Source: Intestinimonas massiliensis (ex Afouda et al. 2020) (GTDB lineage: Bacteria; Bacillota; Clostridia; Oscillospirales; Oscillospiraceae). Taken from it: 64,000 bases of DNA. The stretch is from contig NZ_LR131147.1 of assembly GCF_900626285.1 (NCBI RefSeq), positions 941,972 through 1,005,971 on the forward strand, written 5' to 3'. The position numbers and the translations under genes are program-made. The notes beneath the pieces were generated by a model. That model ran no database searches, had not been told where the DNA came from, and saw nothing but the letters and a program-made list of their open reading frames with translations. Positions 17,801-26,809 of the stretch are shown here, piece after piece; positions within the stretch are counted from its first letter, which is position 1, and each line of letters opens with the position of its first letter.

Positions 17801-18946
17801 TCAGCAGTCTTCCACGGCCGCCTCCCGGGCGGCGGAGTCGGCGGCCAGCACGGCCTCCAGATCAGGCTTCTGCGCCGCGGGCACAACCGACAGCGCGTGT
17901 TCCACCCGCTCGGCGATCTCCCCAAAAGAGATCTTTCCCGCCAGGAACAGGCCCACCGCTGCCTCGTTGGCTCCGTTCAGAATGGCGGTGGCTGTGCCGC
18001 CGGTACGGGCGGCGCCCAGCGCCAGGGGCAGGCAGGGGAAAGCATCGTAGTCCGGCGCATGGAAGGTCAGGGGCGGACAGGTCAGCAGGTCCAGGGGCTT
18101 TGCCACGGCATCCGTCCGTGCGGGCCAGGTCAGGGCGTACTGGATGGGCAGACGCATGTCCGGCACCCCCAGTTGGGCCAGGATGGCGTTGTCACAGTAT
18201 TCCACCAGGGAGTGTACAATACTCTCCCGGTGGATCACAATGGAAATTTTCTCCGGGGGCAGGCGGTAGAGCCGCATAGCCTCGATAAATTCCAGGCCCT
18301 TGTTCATCAGGCTGGCGGAATCCACGGTGATCTTGGCCCCCATGGACCAGTTGGGGTGCTTCAATGCCTGCTCCACCGTGGCAGAGGCGATCTTCTCCCG
18401 GTCCCAGCCCCAGAAGGGTCCGCCGGAGGCGGTGAGAATCAGCCGCTTCACCTCACCCCGGTCCCCGCAGCCCTGGAGGCACTGGAAAATGGCGGAGTGC
18501 TCCGAATCCACCGGCACAATCTCCGCCCCATAGGTATCGGCGGCCTCCATCACCAGTTCCCCGGCACACACCAGGGTCTCCTTGTTGGCCAGGGCGATGC
18601 GCTTGCCCCGGCGGATGGCCGCCAGAGTGGGCCGCAGGCCCACCATGCCCACCACTGCGGTGAGCACCGTGTCCGCCTGCTCCAGGCTGGCCGCCTCGAT
18701 GAGGCCGCCCATTCCCGACCCCACCCGGACGGAGGTGTCCGCCAGCCGCACCCGCAGATCCGCAGCGGCAGCGGGATCCATCATCACCGCCAGCTCCGGC
18801 CGGAACTTCCGGCACTGCTCCTCCATCCGCTCCACATCCCGGTTGGCGGTGAGGGCGGCCACAGTCATGCCACAGGCGGCAATCACATCCAGTGACTGCC
18901 GCCCGATTGACCCGGTGGAACCCAATAACGATATACACTTGCTCAT
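17801..18946 (-). CDS. dxr: 1-deoxy-D-xylulose 5-phosphate reductoisomerase
   Basis: This 381-residue enzyme makes MEP from DXP with NADPH. The Rossmann start is LLGSTGSIGRQSLDVI. Metal and substrate motifs are VPVDSEHSAIFQ, SGGPFWGW and HPNWSMGAKITVDSASLM. GGAGG precedes ATG 18946 by 6 bases. It is two bases from cdsA. Dxr and IspG in one transcript link isoprenoid supply to UppS nearby. Confidence 0.97.
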   Translation of the reverse strand: MSKCISLLGSTGSIGRQSLDVIAACGMTVAALTANRDVERMEEQCRKFRPELAVMMDPAAAADLRVRLADTSVRVGSGMGGLIEAASLEQADTVLTAVVGMVGLRPTLAAIRRGKRIALANKETLVCAGELVMEAADTYGAEIVPVDSEHSAIFQCLQGCGDRGEVKRLILTASGGPFWGWDREKIASATVEQALKHPNWSMGAKITVDSASLMNKGLEFIEAMRLYRLPPEKISIVIHRESIVHSLVEYCDNAILAQLGVPDMRLPIQYALTWPARTDAVAKPLDLLTCPPLTFHAPDYDAFPCLPLALGAARTGGTATAILNGANEAAVGLFLAGKISFGEIAERVEHALSVVPAAQKPDLEAVLAADSAAREAAVEDC

Positions 18947-18948
18947 AG

Positions 18949-19773
18949 TCAGCCTCCCACGGCGGGCAGGATGTGGAGCAGCAGCTCCACCAGCGGCGCA
19001 CAGAAAATCACGCTGTCAAACCGGTCCAGCACACCGCCGTGACCGGGGAAAATGTTGCCGAAATCCTTGATGCCGTACTCCCGCTTGATATAGGAAAAGG
19101 ACAGATCTCCCAGCTGGGACACCACACTGCCCAGAGCGCCGTACAGGGCCAGCAGGAGATAGTCGACCTCCATGTGGAAACCCAGGCTGAGCGCCACCCC
19201 GTAGAGCACCGTACACACCACGGCACCCAGGAAGCCGCCCACCGCCCCTTCCACCGTCTTCTTGGGGGAGAGCTCGGGGGCCAGCTTGTGCCTGCCGAAA
19301 GCCATGCCCGCGAACAGGGCGAAGGCGTCGCTGATAAAGGCGATCACCAGAGGCAGGATCACCAGGGCCCGCCACTGATCCATCAGCCGGATGCGCAGGA
19401 AGGAGGACAGGAAAAACGGGATGATGAGGGTGAGGAAAAAGGCCCCGCCCAGCTTCTCCAGCCCGATCCGCTTGTGGCTGGCGATGGCCTCGCAGAACAG
19501 GAGCACCACATAGAGAAACAGACCGCACAGGACGGGCAGGGATTCGCCGCTGTAGTACACCCAGAAGGGGATCAGGCCCGCCATGATGATGGAATAACCG
19601 GAAATGCGGGCGTGCTTCAGAAAGCTGGTGGACCACAGGGCCTCATGCACCGCGATCATGGACAGGCCGGCGATAATGATGGGCAGGACCACCGGATAGA
19701 CCGGAGAGGCCCAGTAGATCGCCAGCAGCAGCAGCGGAATGAAGATCACCGCTACCATAACTCGCTTGACCAC
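18949..19773 (-). CDS. cdsA: Phosphatidate cytidylyltransferase (CDP-diglyceride synthase)
   Basis: This 274-residue integral membrane enzyme activates phosphatidic acid with CTP. About eight hydrophobic spans are visible. The CDP-diglyceride synthase signature is intact: SYIKREYGIKDF followed by FPGHGGVLDRFDS. It uses a GTG start at 19773 with GGAGG about 9 bases upstream, which lies inside the end of uppS. Confidence 0.95.
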   Translation of the reverse strand: MVKRVMVAVIFIPLLLLAIYWASPVYPVVLPIIIAGLSMIAVHEALWSTSFLKHARISGYSIIMAGLIPFWVYYSGESLPVLCGLFLYVVLLFCEAIASHKRIGLEKLGGAFFLTLIIPFFLSSFLRIRLMDQWRALVILPLVIAFISDAFALFAGMAFGRHKLAPELSPKKTVEGAVGGFLGAVVCTVLYGVALSLGFHMEVDYLLLALYGALGSVVSQLGDLSFSYIKREYGIKDFGNIFPGHGGVLDRFDSVIFCAPLVELLLHILPAVGG

Positions 19774-20520
19774 TCACACACCTCCAAAACGGCGGGAGCG
19801 TCCCTGGTAGGCCGCCAGCGCCTTGTGCAGTTCTTCCTTGGAAAAGTCGGGCCACAGCACGTCGGTGTAGTAGAATTCAGCATAGGCCGACTGCCACAGG
19901 AGGAAGTTGGAGATCCGAAGCTCCCCGCTGGGCCGGATCACCAGATCCGGATCGGGCACGCCGGCGGAATAGAGGTAGTTGGAAAAGCTCTCTTCCGTCA
20001 GCTGTTCCGGCTCCGCCTTTCCCGCCATACAGTCGGCGGCAAAGGCCCGGGCCGCCCGGACGATCTCGTCCCGGCCGCCGTAGTTGAGGCACACGTTGAC
20101 CTGCATGCCGTCGTACCGCTTGGAAATGGCGTCCGTCCGGGCGCACATCTCCCGCAGTTCCTGGGGCAGCGGAGACAGGTCCCCGAAAAAGTGGAGCTTG
20201 ATCTTGTCCCGCTCCATCTTCTCAATGGATTCCAGCAGATATTTCTTCAGCAGGCCCATAATGGCGGACACTTCCTCCAGGGGCCGCTTCCAGTTTTCCG
20301 TGGAAAAGGCGTATACCGTCAGGTAATCCAGCCCGATCTTCTGGCAGTAGGTGGCGATGGTACGGAAGTTCTCCGCGCCGGCAGCATGGCCCGCCGTCCG
20401 GGGCATCCCCCGGCGCTTGGCCCAGCGGCCGTTGCCGTCCATGATAATCGCCACATGGCGGGGCAGGTGGTCAAAGTCCACCTGTGCCTCCCCGCTCTCC
20501 TTTGGTTTTAAAAATGCCAT
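19774..20520 (-). CDS. uppS: Undecaprenyl diphosphate synthase (isoprenyl transferase)
   Basis: This 248-residue cis-prenyltransferase makes the C55 lipid carrier for peptidoglycan. It has the signature HVAIIMDGNGRWAKRRG with catalytic Asp28, then TVYAFSTENWKRP and VCLNYGGRDEIVRA, and RPSGELRISNFLLWQSAYAE near the C-terminus. It directly abuts cdsA. Confidence 0.97.
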   Translation of the reverse strand: MAFLKPKESGEAQVDFDHLPRHVAIIMDGNGRWAKRRGMPRTAGHAAGAENFRTIATYCQKIGLDYLTVYAFSTENWKRPLEEVSAIMGLLKKYLLESIEKMERDKIKLHFFGDLSPLPQELREMCARTDAISKRYDGMQVNVCLNYGGRDEIVRAARAFAADCMAGKAEPEQLTEESFSNYLYSAGVPDPDLVIRPSGELRISNFLLWQSAYAEFYYTDVLWPDFSKEELHKALAAYQGRSRRFGGV

Positions 20521-20548
20521 ATCCGATTCCTACCCGATTTATGAATAC

Positions 20549-20579
20549 CGGTGCGGGACGCCTGGGGCGCCCCGCACCG
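20549..20579 (-). other. Intergenic hairpin between frr and uppS
   Basis: CGGTGCGGG and CCCGCACCG form a 9-bp GC stem around a GC-rich loop. On the minus strand it is followed by GTATTCATAAATCGG, not a U-run. It is therefore not a convincing terminator and may be a processing or attenuation site inside the operon. Confidence 0.4.
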
Positions 20580-20599
20580 TTCTGCGTTTGTCTGCGCGG

Positions 20600-21154
20600 T
20601 CAGACCGCCATCAGCTCGGTCTCCTTCTTAGCGGTGAGCTCGTCGATCTGCTTGCAGCGCTTCTCGGTCAGATCCTGCAGCTCCTTCTCGTAGTCCTTCC
20701 GGTCATCCTCGGTGATCTCGGACTTCTTCTCCATGGCCTTGAACTTCTCCATGGCGTCCCGCCGGATGTTGCGGATGGCCACCTTGCCGTTCTCGCCGTA
20801 CTTGCGCACCTGCTTGGTCAGATCCTTACGGCGCTCCTCGGTGAGCTGAGGGAAGGACAGGCGGATCACACGGCCGTCGTTCTGGGGATTGATGCCCAGG
20901 TCGGAGGTCTGGATGGCCTTCTCGATGGCCTTCAGCAGGGTGCTGTCCCAGGGCTGGATCATCAGGGACCGGGGATCGGGAGAGGAGATGGCGGCCACCT
21001 GGTTCAGGGGCGTGGGCGCGCCGTAATAGTCCACCGTGATCTTATCCAGCACGGCGGCATTGGCGCGGCCCGCCCGGACACTGGCGAAATCGCTGATGAC
21101 GACATCAATGGTTTTCTGCATTTTTGCGTCGAATTCCTTGTTGACTTCCTTCAT
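20600..21154 (-). CDS. frr: Ribosome recycling factor
   Basis: This 184-residue RRF splits post-termination ribosomes together with EF-G. Domain I helices are recognisable from DFASVRAGRANAAVLDKI and RVIRLSFPQLTEERR, with YGAPTPLNQVAAIS and IRNIRRDAMEK. AAGGAGG lies ahead of ATG 21154. It starts one base after pyrH, the standard arrangement. Confidence 0.97.
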   Translation of the reverse strand: MKEVNKEFDAKMQKTIDVVISDFASVRAGRANAAVLDKITVDYYGAPTPLNQVAAISSPDPRSLMIQPWDSTLLKAIEKAIQTSDLGINPQNDGRVIRLSFPQLTEERRKDLTKQVRKYGENGKVAIRNIRRDAMEKFKAMEKKSEITEDDRKDYEKELQDLTEKRCKQIDELTAKKETELMAV

Positions 21155-21155
21155 T

Positions 21156-21878
21156 TCACGGTTCCTCCTTGACGATGGTTCCTATTTTTTCGCCCATGAC
21201 CACCCGCAGGATGTTCTCCGGGTCCTTCAGGGCAAACAGAATCACAGGGATCTTATTGTCCATGGACAGGGACGTGGCGGTGGAATCCATCACCTGCAGG
21301 TGGCGGGCCAGGATATCGTCATAGGTAATGGTGTCGAACTTCACCGCGCTGGGGTCCTTCTTGGGATCGGCGGAGTACACCCCGTCGATGTTCTTGGCCA
21401 GCAGGATGGCGTCGGCGTCAATCTCCGCCGCCCGCAGCACCGCCGCGGTGTCGGTGGAGAAGAAGGGGTTGCCGGTGCCGCAGCCGAAGATGACCACTCT
21501 CCCCTTCTCCATGTGCCGGATGGCCTTGGACCGGATATAGGGCTCCGCAATGGAGCGCATCTCGATAGCGGTCTGCACCCGCACGTCCACGCCCTTCTGC
21601 TCCAGCACATCGGCCACGGCCAGGGCGTTGATGGTGGTGGCCAGCATACCCATATGGTCGGCCCGGGTGCGCTCCATCCGGTCGCCGCCGTCCTTCACGC
21701 CGCGCCAGAAGTTGCCGCCGCCGACCACGATGCCCACCTGTACGCCCTTCTCCACGCACTTCTTGATCACATCGCAGACGTTTCCGATTACGTCAAAATC
21801 CAGCCCGCGGCTGGCATCGCCCGCCAATGCCTCACCACTAAGCTTTAACAGCACCCGCTTGTACTGCGGTTCGCTCAT
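21156..21878 (-). CDS. pyrH: UMP kinase
   Basis: This 240-residue amino-acid-kinase-fold enzyme phosphorylates UMP. Motifs are VLLKLSGEALAG, GIVVGGGNFWRGVK, ATTINALAVAD and IFGCGTGNPFFSTDTAAVL. AAGGGG precedes ATG 21878. It appears to be the first gene of the pyrH-frr-uppS-cdsA-dxr-rseP-ispG-polC block. The upstream sequence is AT-rich, but I could not fix a good -35/-10 pair. Confidence 0.97.
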   Translation of the reverse strand: MSEPQYKRVLLKLSGEALAGDASRGLDFDVIGNVCDVIKKCVEKGVQVGIVVGGGNFWRGVKDGGDRMERTRADHMGMLATTINALAVADVLEQKGVDVRVQTAIEMRSIAEPYIRSKAIRHMEKGRVVIFGCGTGNPFFSTDTAAVLRAAEIDADAILLAKNIDGVYSADPKKDPSAVKFDTITYDDILARHLQVMDSTATSLSMDNKIPVILFALKDPENILRVVMGEKIGTIVKEEP

Positions 21879-22006
21879 AATTCCAACCCCTTCTTATGGT
21901 ATTTCAGTTCATCTCATTTTAATATAGTTTTCCACATTTGCCTAGTGGTTAGGCCAAAGTTTTTATAAATTATTCAAAGTCTCAGTGGTTTTTCACAGGC
22001 AGCACA

Positions 22007-22045
22007 GGGGCCGGCGCATCAAAAGATGCGCCGGCCCCTGCTTTT
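22007..22045 (+). terminator. Strong intergenic hairpin with T-run
   Basis: A perfect 14-bp stem, GGGGCCGGCGCATC with an AAAA loop, is followed on the plus strand by TGCTTTTT. No plus-strand gene ends here. It may still stop the minus-strand XRE gene, which ends at 22107, though the T-run faces the other way. Confidence 0.65.
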
Positions 22046-22106
22046 TGCGCTGTATCATCCCTGATCGGAGGGTTTGCGTGCCTGCTTCACTCTTTCCGGG
22101 CGCGGC

Positions 22107-22532
22107 TCAAAACAGCGTTTTCTCATTTTCCGAAAACAATTTGTCATTGATCTCGGTCAGACTGGTTTTATGCAGGATCCCGTGGCTGATAATGGCGTCC
22201 CGCTTGACCTTGGGGTAGAGCTGGGCATAGGTGGCCTGCTTCAGCAGCTGCTGGGTCTCCTCCAGGGTGGCCTCCAGCCCGATGCACAGACAGAGCAGCC
22301 GGTCCCGGGAGGGTTTCCTCCTGCCGGAAAATACCTGGTGGAGATAGACCTCGCTCATGCCGGCCTTCCGGGCCAGCGCCGCCTTGGAGATGTCTCTGCC
22401 CTGATACACGTCGTTCAAAAGAGCCGCGATGTTTTGTTCCGTAAAATAGGCCTGGTTTTCACTCAGATAGGTATCCAGGTCAGAATCATTCATCAGCTCC
22501 TGTCTGAGATCGTCGGTGGTCTTTGGCTCCAT
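22107..22532 (-). CDS. XRE-type helix-turn-helix regulator
   Basis: This 141-residue protein has ATG 22532 behind GGAGG. The helix-turn-helix lies around residues 45-75 (ISKAALARKAGMSEVYLHQV, then FSGRRKPSRDRLL). The C-terminal part (IGLEATLEETQQLLKQA) is typical of small XRE proteins. It is transcribed divergently from the kinase gene, with about 110 bases between the starts, so it may control the kinase and membrane-protein cluster. Confidence 0.75.
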   Translation of the reverse strand: MEPKTTDDLRQELMNDSDLDTYLSENQAYFTEQNIAALLNDVYQGRDISKAALARKAGMSEVYLHQVFSGRRKPSRDRLLCLCIGLEATLEETQQLLKQATYAQLYPKVKRDAIISHGILHKTSLTEINDKLFSENEKTLF

Positions 22533-22578
22533 GGGGTTCCCTCCGCTTTACTTTTTTTCAGAAATCGTTTATACTAAA

Positions 22579-22606
22579 TTTACAACAATTTGTATCTTAA
22601 TACAAT
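22579..22606 (+). promoter_or_regulatory. Likely promoter of the kinase/zinc-ribbon cluster
   Basis: TTTACA (22579-22584), a 16-base spacer and TACAAT (22601-22606) lie ~40 bases before the GTG start. The divergent XRE gene shares this interval. Confidence 0.55.
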
Positions 22607-22644
22607 ATGCCCGCTGCATAGTATACAAGATTTTGGAGGACGCC

Positions 22645-23346
22645 GTGATTTACACTTGGCTTACCGACGCGCTGCGCGCAGAGTTTGAATTGGTGGACAC
22701 GCTGAAAAAGAGCCCCAGGGGCAGCGTCCGCCTGATCCGCCACAAATCCACCGGAAAAAAGTTCATCCTGCGCCAGTTTACTGGCAATCCGGAGGTCTAT
22801 CAGAAGCTGCTGGACTACACCTGTCCCAACCTGCCCACCGTATACGAGGTGGCGGCAAACGAGACGGACAATCTGGTGCTGGAGGAGTACATACAGGGCG
22901 ACACCCTGGGGTTCCTGCTGAAGGGTGCCCTGTTCACGCCCGAGGAGACCCGGAAGATCGTCATTCAGGTGTGCCGGGCCCTGTGGGTGCTCCACTCCAT
23001 TGGTGCGGTCCACCGGGATGTGAAGCCGGAAAACATCATCCTGCGGGGGAATGAGGCGGTGCTCATCGACTTTGACGCCGCCCGGCTGCACAAACCCGAG
23101 CACGACACCGACACTCAGATCCTGGGTACCACCGGTTTTGCCGCCCCGGAGCAGTACGGCCTGTCCCAGTCCGACCTGCGCACCGATATCTACTCGGTGG
23201 GTATCCTCATCAACGTGATGCTCACCGGGGAGCACCCCTCCAAAAAGCTGGCGGAGGGCAGAATGGGCCACATCGTGGACCGGTGTACCCATGTCAACCC
23301 CCAGCGGCGGTACAAAAACGTGCTGCGGCTGATGGAGGCCCTGTAA
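22645..23346 (+). CDS. Ser/Thr protein kinase with atypical catalytic residues
   Basis: This 233-residue Hanks-type kinase starts at GTG 22645, five bases after GGAGG; the open frame upstream has no ribosome site. The catalytic loop HRDVKPEN (residues 123-130) and the APE motif (167-169) are intact. DFG is replaced by DFD (142-144). The VAIK lysine position reads FILRQF, with Arg43. No glycine-rich GxGxxG loop is visible (KSPRGSVRLI). There is no transmembrane or PASTA domain, so it is cytosolic. It may be an active variant or a pseudokinase. Its stop is followed after one base by the first zinc-ribbon gene, whose ribosome site lies inside the kinase. Confidence 0.85.
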   Translation: MIYTWLTDALRAEFELVDTLKKSPRGSVRLIRHKSTGKKFILRQFTGNPEVYQKLLDYTCPNLPTVYEVAANETDNLVLEEYIQGDTLGFLLKGALFTPEETRKIVIQVCRALWVLHSIGAVHRDVKPENIILRGNEAVLIDFDAARLHKPEHDTDTQILGTTGFAAPEQYGLSQSDLRTDIYSVGILINVMLTGEHPSKKLAEGRMGHIVDRCTHVNPQRRYKNVLRLMEAL

Positions 23347-23347
23347 G

Positions 23348-24619
23348 ATGGACGGCAGGACCAGGCTCTGTCCCCACTGCGGCGTCTCCCTACCGGAGGA
23401 CGCCGCTTTTTGTCCTTTCTGCGCTCAAAGCGTCCGGTCCCGTCAGTCGGTACCCGTACCCTCCTACCAGCGGCGGAAGTGGGGCAAGCGGCTGGCCGGG
23501 CTGGCGGTACTGCTGGCGGCGGTGGTGCTGCTGACAGTCGGGCTGTACGATTGTTTTACCCCCGACGTATACGACGCCTGGGGTGAACTGACCTACACTC
23601 TGGACGGCAATGACTACCACCTGGCCGTCACCTTCCGCAACGATCCCACCCCGGAGCCGGAATATACCGTGCAGGTGGAAGCAGACGGGCGCTATGACCG
23701 GGCCGCCAAGCTCTTCATCACCCACGTGGGCACCGGGGTGGACGCGGGGCAGATGTTCAATCAGCAGATCAACTCCGCCTTTGTCCGGGTGACCCAGCCG
23801 CCGGACAGCCCCTCCCCCGTCACCTGGCTCCAGCCGGAGTACCAGGACAATCCCGCCACCGACGGGCTGCTTCTCTCCGTGGTCAACTTCACCGGAGAGA
23901 GCACCGGCCCGGCGGAACTCACGTGGACCCTGAACATGAAAAACGGGGATACCATCATCCTGCGGCAGGAGCTGGACTTTCAGCCGGTGGACAGCATCCA
24001 CTACTACCCGGAGGATTACCCCATGGACACCATTGAGGACCTTCAGGCCCTGGTGGACCGGATCCAGGCGGAGGTCCCCCTGCCCACGGCGGTACACCTC
24101 CATCTGCCCCCGGTAACCTATGAGGGGGGCCTCACCATCGGCAAGCGCACCATCAACCTTTACGGCTCCCTGGGTGAGAACAACAGGCGCACCACCTTCC
24201 TGGGCCCGGTGGTGTACAAGCCTGAGACGGATCCCCAGGGATTCATTGAGTACATCGACTTCCGGGGGAACGGCTCCGGCACCGGCCTGACCGTGGAGGC
24301 CGACTGCCACGTGGAGGACTGCGGCTTCTCCGGCTGGGAGGTGGGCCTGCTGGTGGGCGGGGAGGACTGGGCCGACCCGGTGGGCTGTCTCTTTGAGGAC
24401 AACGGCGTGGGCTTCCGCTTCGACAGCGGCGGCAGCTACGTCAACAGCAACCTCTTTGAGGGCAACACCTTTCTCCGCAACGGCACCGCCGTGGAGCTGC
24501 TCCGGGTGCCGGGCGCCAAGACCCTCTTGTTCAACAGCTGCCGGTTCGAGGGCAATGACACAGATATCGTCAATCCTGCGAACCACCCCATCGACATCTC
24601 CTATGCTACCTTTACATGA
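23348..24619 (+). CDS. Zinc-ribbon, single-span membrane protein with C-terminal beta-helix (paralogue 1)
   Basis: This 423-residue protein has an N-terminal zinc ribbon (CPHC at 8-11, CPFC at 22-25). A basic stretch and one transmembrane helix follow at about 47-66 (GLAVLLAAVVLLTVGLYD), giving an inside-N, outside-C topology. The extracellular part has a middle domain with the motif MKNGDTIILRQ, then DYPMDTIEDLQALVD. It ends in short irregular repeats rich in Gly, Asn and Phe (GNGSGTGLTVEADC, NSNLFEGNTFLRNGTAVEL) that look like a right-handed parallel beta-helix. It is translationally coupled to the kinase. I know no named function. Confidence 0.7.
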   Translation: MDGRTRLCPHCGVSLPEDAAFCPFCAQSVRSRQSVPVPSYQRRKWGKRLAGLAVLLAAVVLLTVGLYDCFTPDVYDAWGELTYTLDGNDYHLAVTFRNDPTPEPEYTVQVEADGRYDRAAKLFITHVGTGVDAGQMFNQQINSAFVRVTQPPDSPSPVTWLQPEYQDNPATDGLLLSVVNFTGESTGPAELTWTLNMKNGDTIILRQELDFQPVDSIHYYPEDYPMDTIEDLQALVDRIQAEVPLPTAVHLHLPPVTYEGGLTIGKRTINLYGSLGENNRRTTFLGPVVYKPETDPQGFIEYIDFRGNGSGTGLTVEADCHVEDCGFSGWEVGLLVGGEDWADPVGCLFEDNGVGFRFDSGGSYVNSNLFEGNTFLRNGTAVELLRVPGAKTLLFNSCRFEGNDTDIVNPANHPIDISYATFT

Positions 24620-24633
24620 AAGGGACGAACCCT

Positions 24634-25557
24634 ATGGAACACAACTGCCCCCACTGCGGCGCGCCGCTGCCCGAAAACGTCTCCTTCTGCCCCCGCTGCG
24701 CCAAGAGCGTCCGGGAACACCAGGCGGTGAACGTCCCCTCCTACCTGTGGCGGAAGGGGCTGAAATGGGCGCTGGCGCTGGTGCTGGTGCTGGCCATAGC
24801 GGGCGGGCTGTACGCCCGCCTCGGCCGGGAAGCGCCCTCCGCCGGGCTCCCTGCCGGGGACACCACGGCGGTGACCCTCACCGAGGACGAGAACGGCATG
24901 GTGGCGGTGACCCCCGACCTGCTGCGGGAATACTTCCCCCTGCTGGCCGGGCTCAACTTTTCCACCACCTCCACCACCAGCGACAACATCGACGACTATC
25001 TGGTAGAGACCTTCCAGATGGCCAATCTGGTGGCCTCCCGGGGGGCCGCCGGTACCGACGAGGAGATGGGCATGTTCTACGCCCGCAGCTCGGGCACCCG
25101 GCTGTGCCTGCTGCTCTTCGACCGCAACACCCACCTGATGGGCTACTTCATCGGGGAGCCCATCCAGATCTCCGAGGGAAAATGGCAGATCGACGTGGTG
25201 TCCTGCGACTATGACTTTACAGGGCTCTACGAGGAGCAGCTGGCCGCCTTCGAGGCGGGCTGGCGGGACGACTTTTCCACCTATATTCCGCCGGAGGAGA
25301 TCGAGAGCGCCGGGGCGGTGTGGTTTCTGAGCGGCTACAATACCGGCAAGGGACCGGTGCTGCGGGAGGACGACGCCCAGCTCTACCACCTGTGGGCCCT
25401 GCTCCATTCCCCAGAGCCGGAGCGCCAGTGCCGGGAAATTGAGCGGCTGGAGGAATTCCTGCCCAACGAGGGCCGGTGGCGGTGCTATCTGCTGCTGGAC
25501 CAGGACTATGACCTGCTGGGCTACACCATGCTGGACTGGCAGGGCAACGGAGGCTGA
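24634..25557 (+). CDS. Zinc-ribbon, single-span membrane protein with a different C-terminal domain (paralogue 2)
   Basis: This protein has ~307 residues. The start at ATG 24634 (MEHNCPHCG) is chosen by analogy with two paralogues that also begin with MEHKCP; an ATG at 24616 overlapping the previous stop would add six residues. The zinc ribbon (CPHC 5-8, CPRC 19-22) and transmembrane helix (WALALVLVLAIAGGLYA) match its neighbours. The outer part lacks the beta-helix and carries an unrelated alpha/beta-looking domain (RLCLLLFDRNTHLMGYFIG, RCYLLLDQDYDLLGYTM). It is the odd member of the array, and I do not recognise that domain. Confidence 0.65.
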   Translation: MEHNCPHCGAPLPENVSFCPRCAKSVREHQAVNVPSYLWRKGLKWALALVLVLAIAGGLYARLGREAPSAGLPAGDTTAVTLTEDENGMVAVTPDLLREYFPLLAGLNFSTTSTTSDNIDDYLVETFQMANLVASRGAAGTDEEMGMFYARSSGTRLCLLLFDRNTHLMGYFIGEPIQISEGKWQIDVVSCDYDFTGLYEEQLAAFEAGWRDDFSTYIPPEEIESAGAVWFLSGYNTGKGPVLREDDAQLYHLWALLHSPEPERQCREIERLEEFLPNEGRWRCYLLLDQDYDLLGYTMLDWQGNGG

Positions 25558-25559
25558 CC

Positions 25560-26792
25560 ATGGAACACAAGTGCCCCTGGTGCGGCGGGGACCTGCCCCA
25601 AAACGCATCCTTCTGTCCCCACTGCGCAAAGTTTGTCCGGCCCCGGAAGGAGGCGGCAGTTCCCAGGCCCCGGCGAAAACAGGTGCTGCTGGGCCTTTTG
25701 ATCCTGGCGGTGTTCCTTGCCGTAGGTGCCGGACTGTGGCAGGTCTTTTCCCCAAAGACCTATGACGGCTACGGAGAGGTCCGCTACGGGGACTGGCAGC
25801 TCCTGCTGAGCCAGGGGGCCGACCGCTTTACCCCCTCCCCCACGGTTTCAACTCAGGGAGAGCCGGAGGGCCAGTACCGGATGCCCGCCCGGCTGTTTGT
25901 CAACAGCGGGGACGGTCAGGACGCCTCTGAGGCGTTTCTGGAAGAAGTGGAGACGGTGTCGGCGGCTTTTATCGGCCAGGAGGACAGCCCCTCCCCCATG
26001 GTGTGCTCCCAGCCCGCCTACAACCCCGGGGTGCCCGAGTGCCCCCTCATCTCCCTCATCGACTATACCGGGGAGAGCCGCACGGCGGAGCTGGTGTGGA
26101 CCTTCCGGATGAAAAACGGGGATACCATCCACCTCCGTCAAAGCTATGAGATTACCCCCATTACGGTGTACGACTACTACCCGGAGGAGTACCCCATGGA
26201 CACCGTGGAGGAGCTCCAGGCCCTCATTGACAGCATCAGCGGCCAGGTGGAGGAGGCGGCCGTGGTGAACCTTCATCTGCCCGCCATCACCTATGCGGGG
26301 GGCCTCACCCTCCGGGACCGGAGCCTGAACCTGTACGGCTCCGCCAACGCCGACGGAAACCGCACCACTTTCACCGGCCCGGTTCAGGTTCTGGCCCCCT
26401 ACAGCTCCATCACCTATTTCTATGACATGGACTTTGTGGGGGACGGCAGCGGCACCGGCCTCTCCGGCTCCGCCTCCTTCCGGGCCACCAACTGCACCTT
26501 TACCGGCTGGGACACCGGGGTCTTTGCCTACGGCACCAGCTGGGCCAATGTCATCGGCTGCGCCTTCCGGTACAACCGCATCGGCTTCCGCTTCGACAGC
26601 AGCGGGGAGTACGCCAACCACTCCATGTTCAACGACAACACCTTTCTGGGCAACGACGTGGGGGTACAGCTGGACAACGTGCCTACCGATGTGAAGCTCA
26701 ATTTCCAGGGCTCGGTGTTCCTGGGCAACCGGATCAAAGTGGACAACCGCTGTGAGCAGCCCCTGGATCTGTCCCAGGCCACCTTAGACTGA
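25560..26792 (+). CDS. Zinc-ribbon, single-span membrane protein with C-terminal beta-helix (paralogue 3)
   Basis: This 410-residue protein has the zinc ribbon CPWC/CPHC at the N-terminus, then a transmembrane helix (LLGLLILAVFLAVGAGLW). The extracellular region repeats the family motifs MKNGDTIHLRQ and EYPMDTVEELQALID, then a beta-helix region (GDGSGTGLSGSASF, GFRFDSSGEYANHSMFND). Its start lies 2 bases after the previous stop, with GGAGG inside the previous gene, so expression is coupled. Overall it is closest to paralogue 1. Confidence 0.68.
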   Translation: MEHKCPWCGGDLPQNASFCPHCAKFVRPRKEAAVPRPRRKQVLLGLLILAVFLAVGAGLWQVFSPKTYDGYGEVRYGDWQLLLSQGADRFTPSPTVSTQGEPEGQYRMPARLFVNSGDGQDASEAFLEEVETVSAAFIGQEDSPSPMVCSQPAYNPGVPECPLISLIDYTGESRTAELVWTFRMKNGDTIHLRQSYEITPITVYDYYPEEYPMDTVEELQALIDSISGQVEEAAVVNLHLPAITYAGGLTLRDRSLNLYGSANADGNRTTFTGPVQVLAPYSSITYFYDMDFVGDGSGTGLSGSASFRATNCTFTGWDTGVFAYGTSWANVIGCAFRYNRIGFRFDSSGEYANHSMFNDNTFLGNDVGVQLDNVPTDVKLNFQGSVFLGNRIKVDNRCEQPLDLSQATLD

Positions 26793-26809
26793 CATAAGGA
26801 GTGACCCCC

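Noticed and set aside
22007..22045. Possible attenuator or small RNA upstream of pyrH
   Set aside because: It lies ~130 bases upstream of the pyrH start with its T-run facing away from the gene; a plain terminator-type hairpin is simpler.
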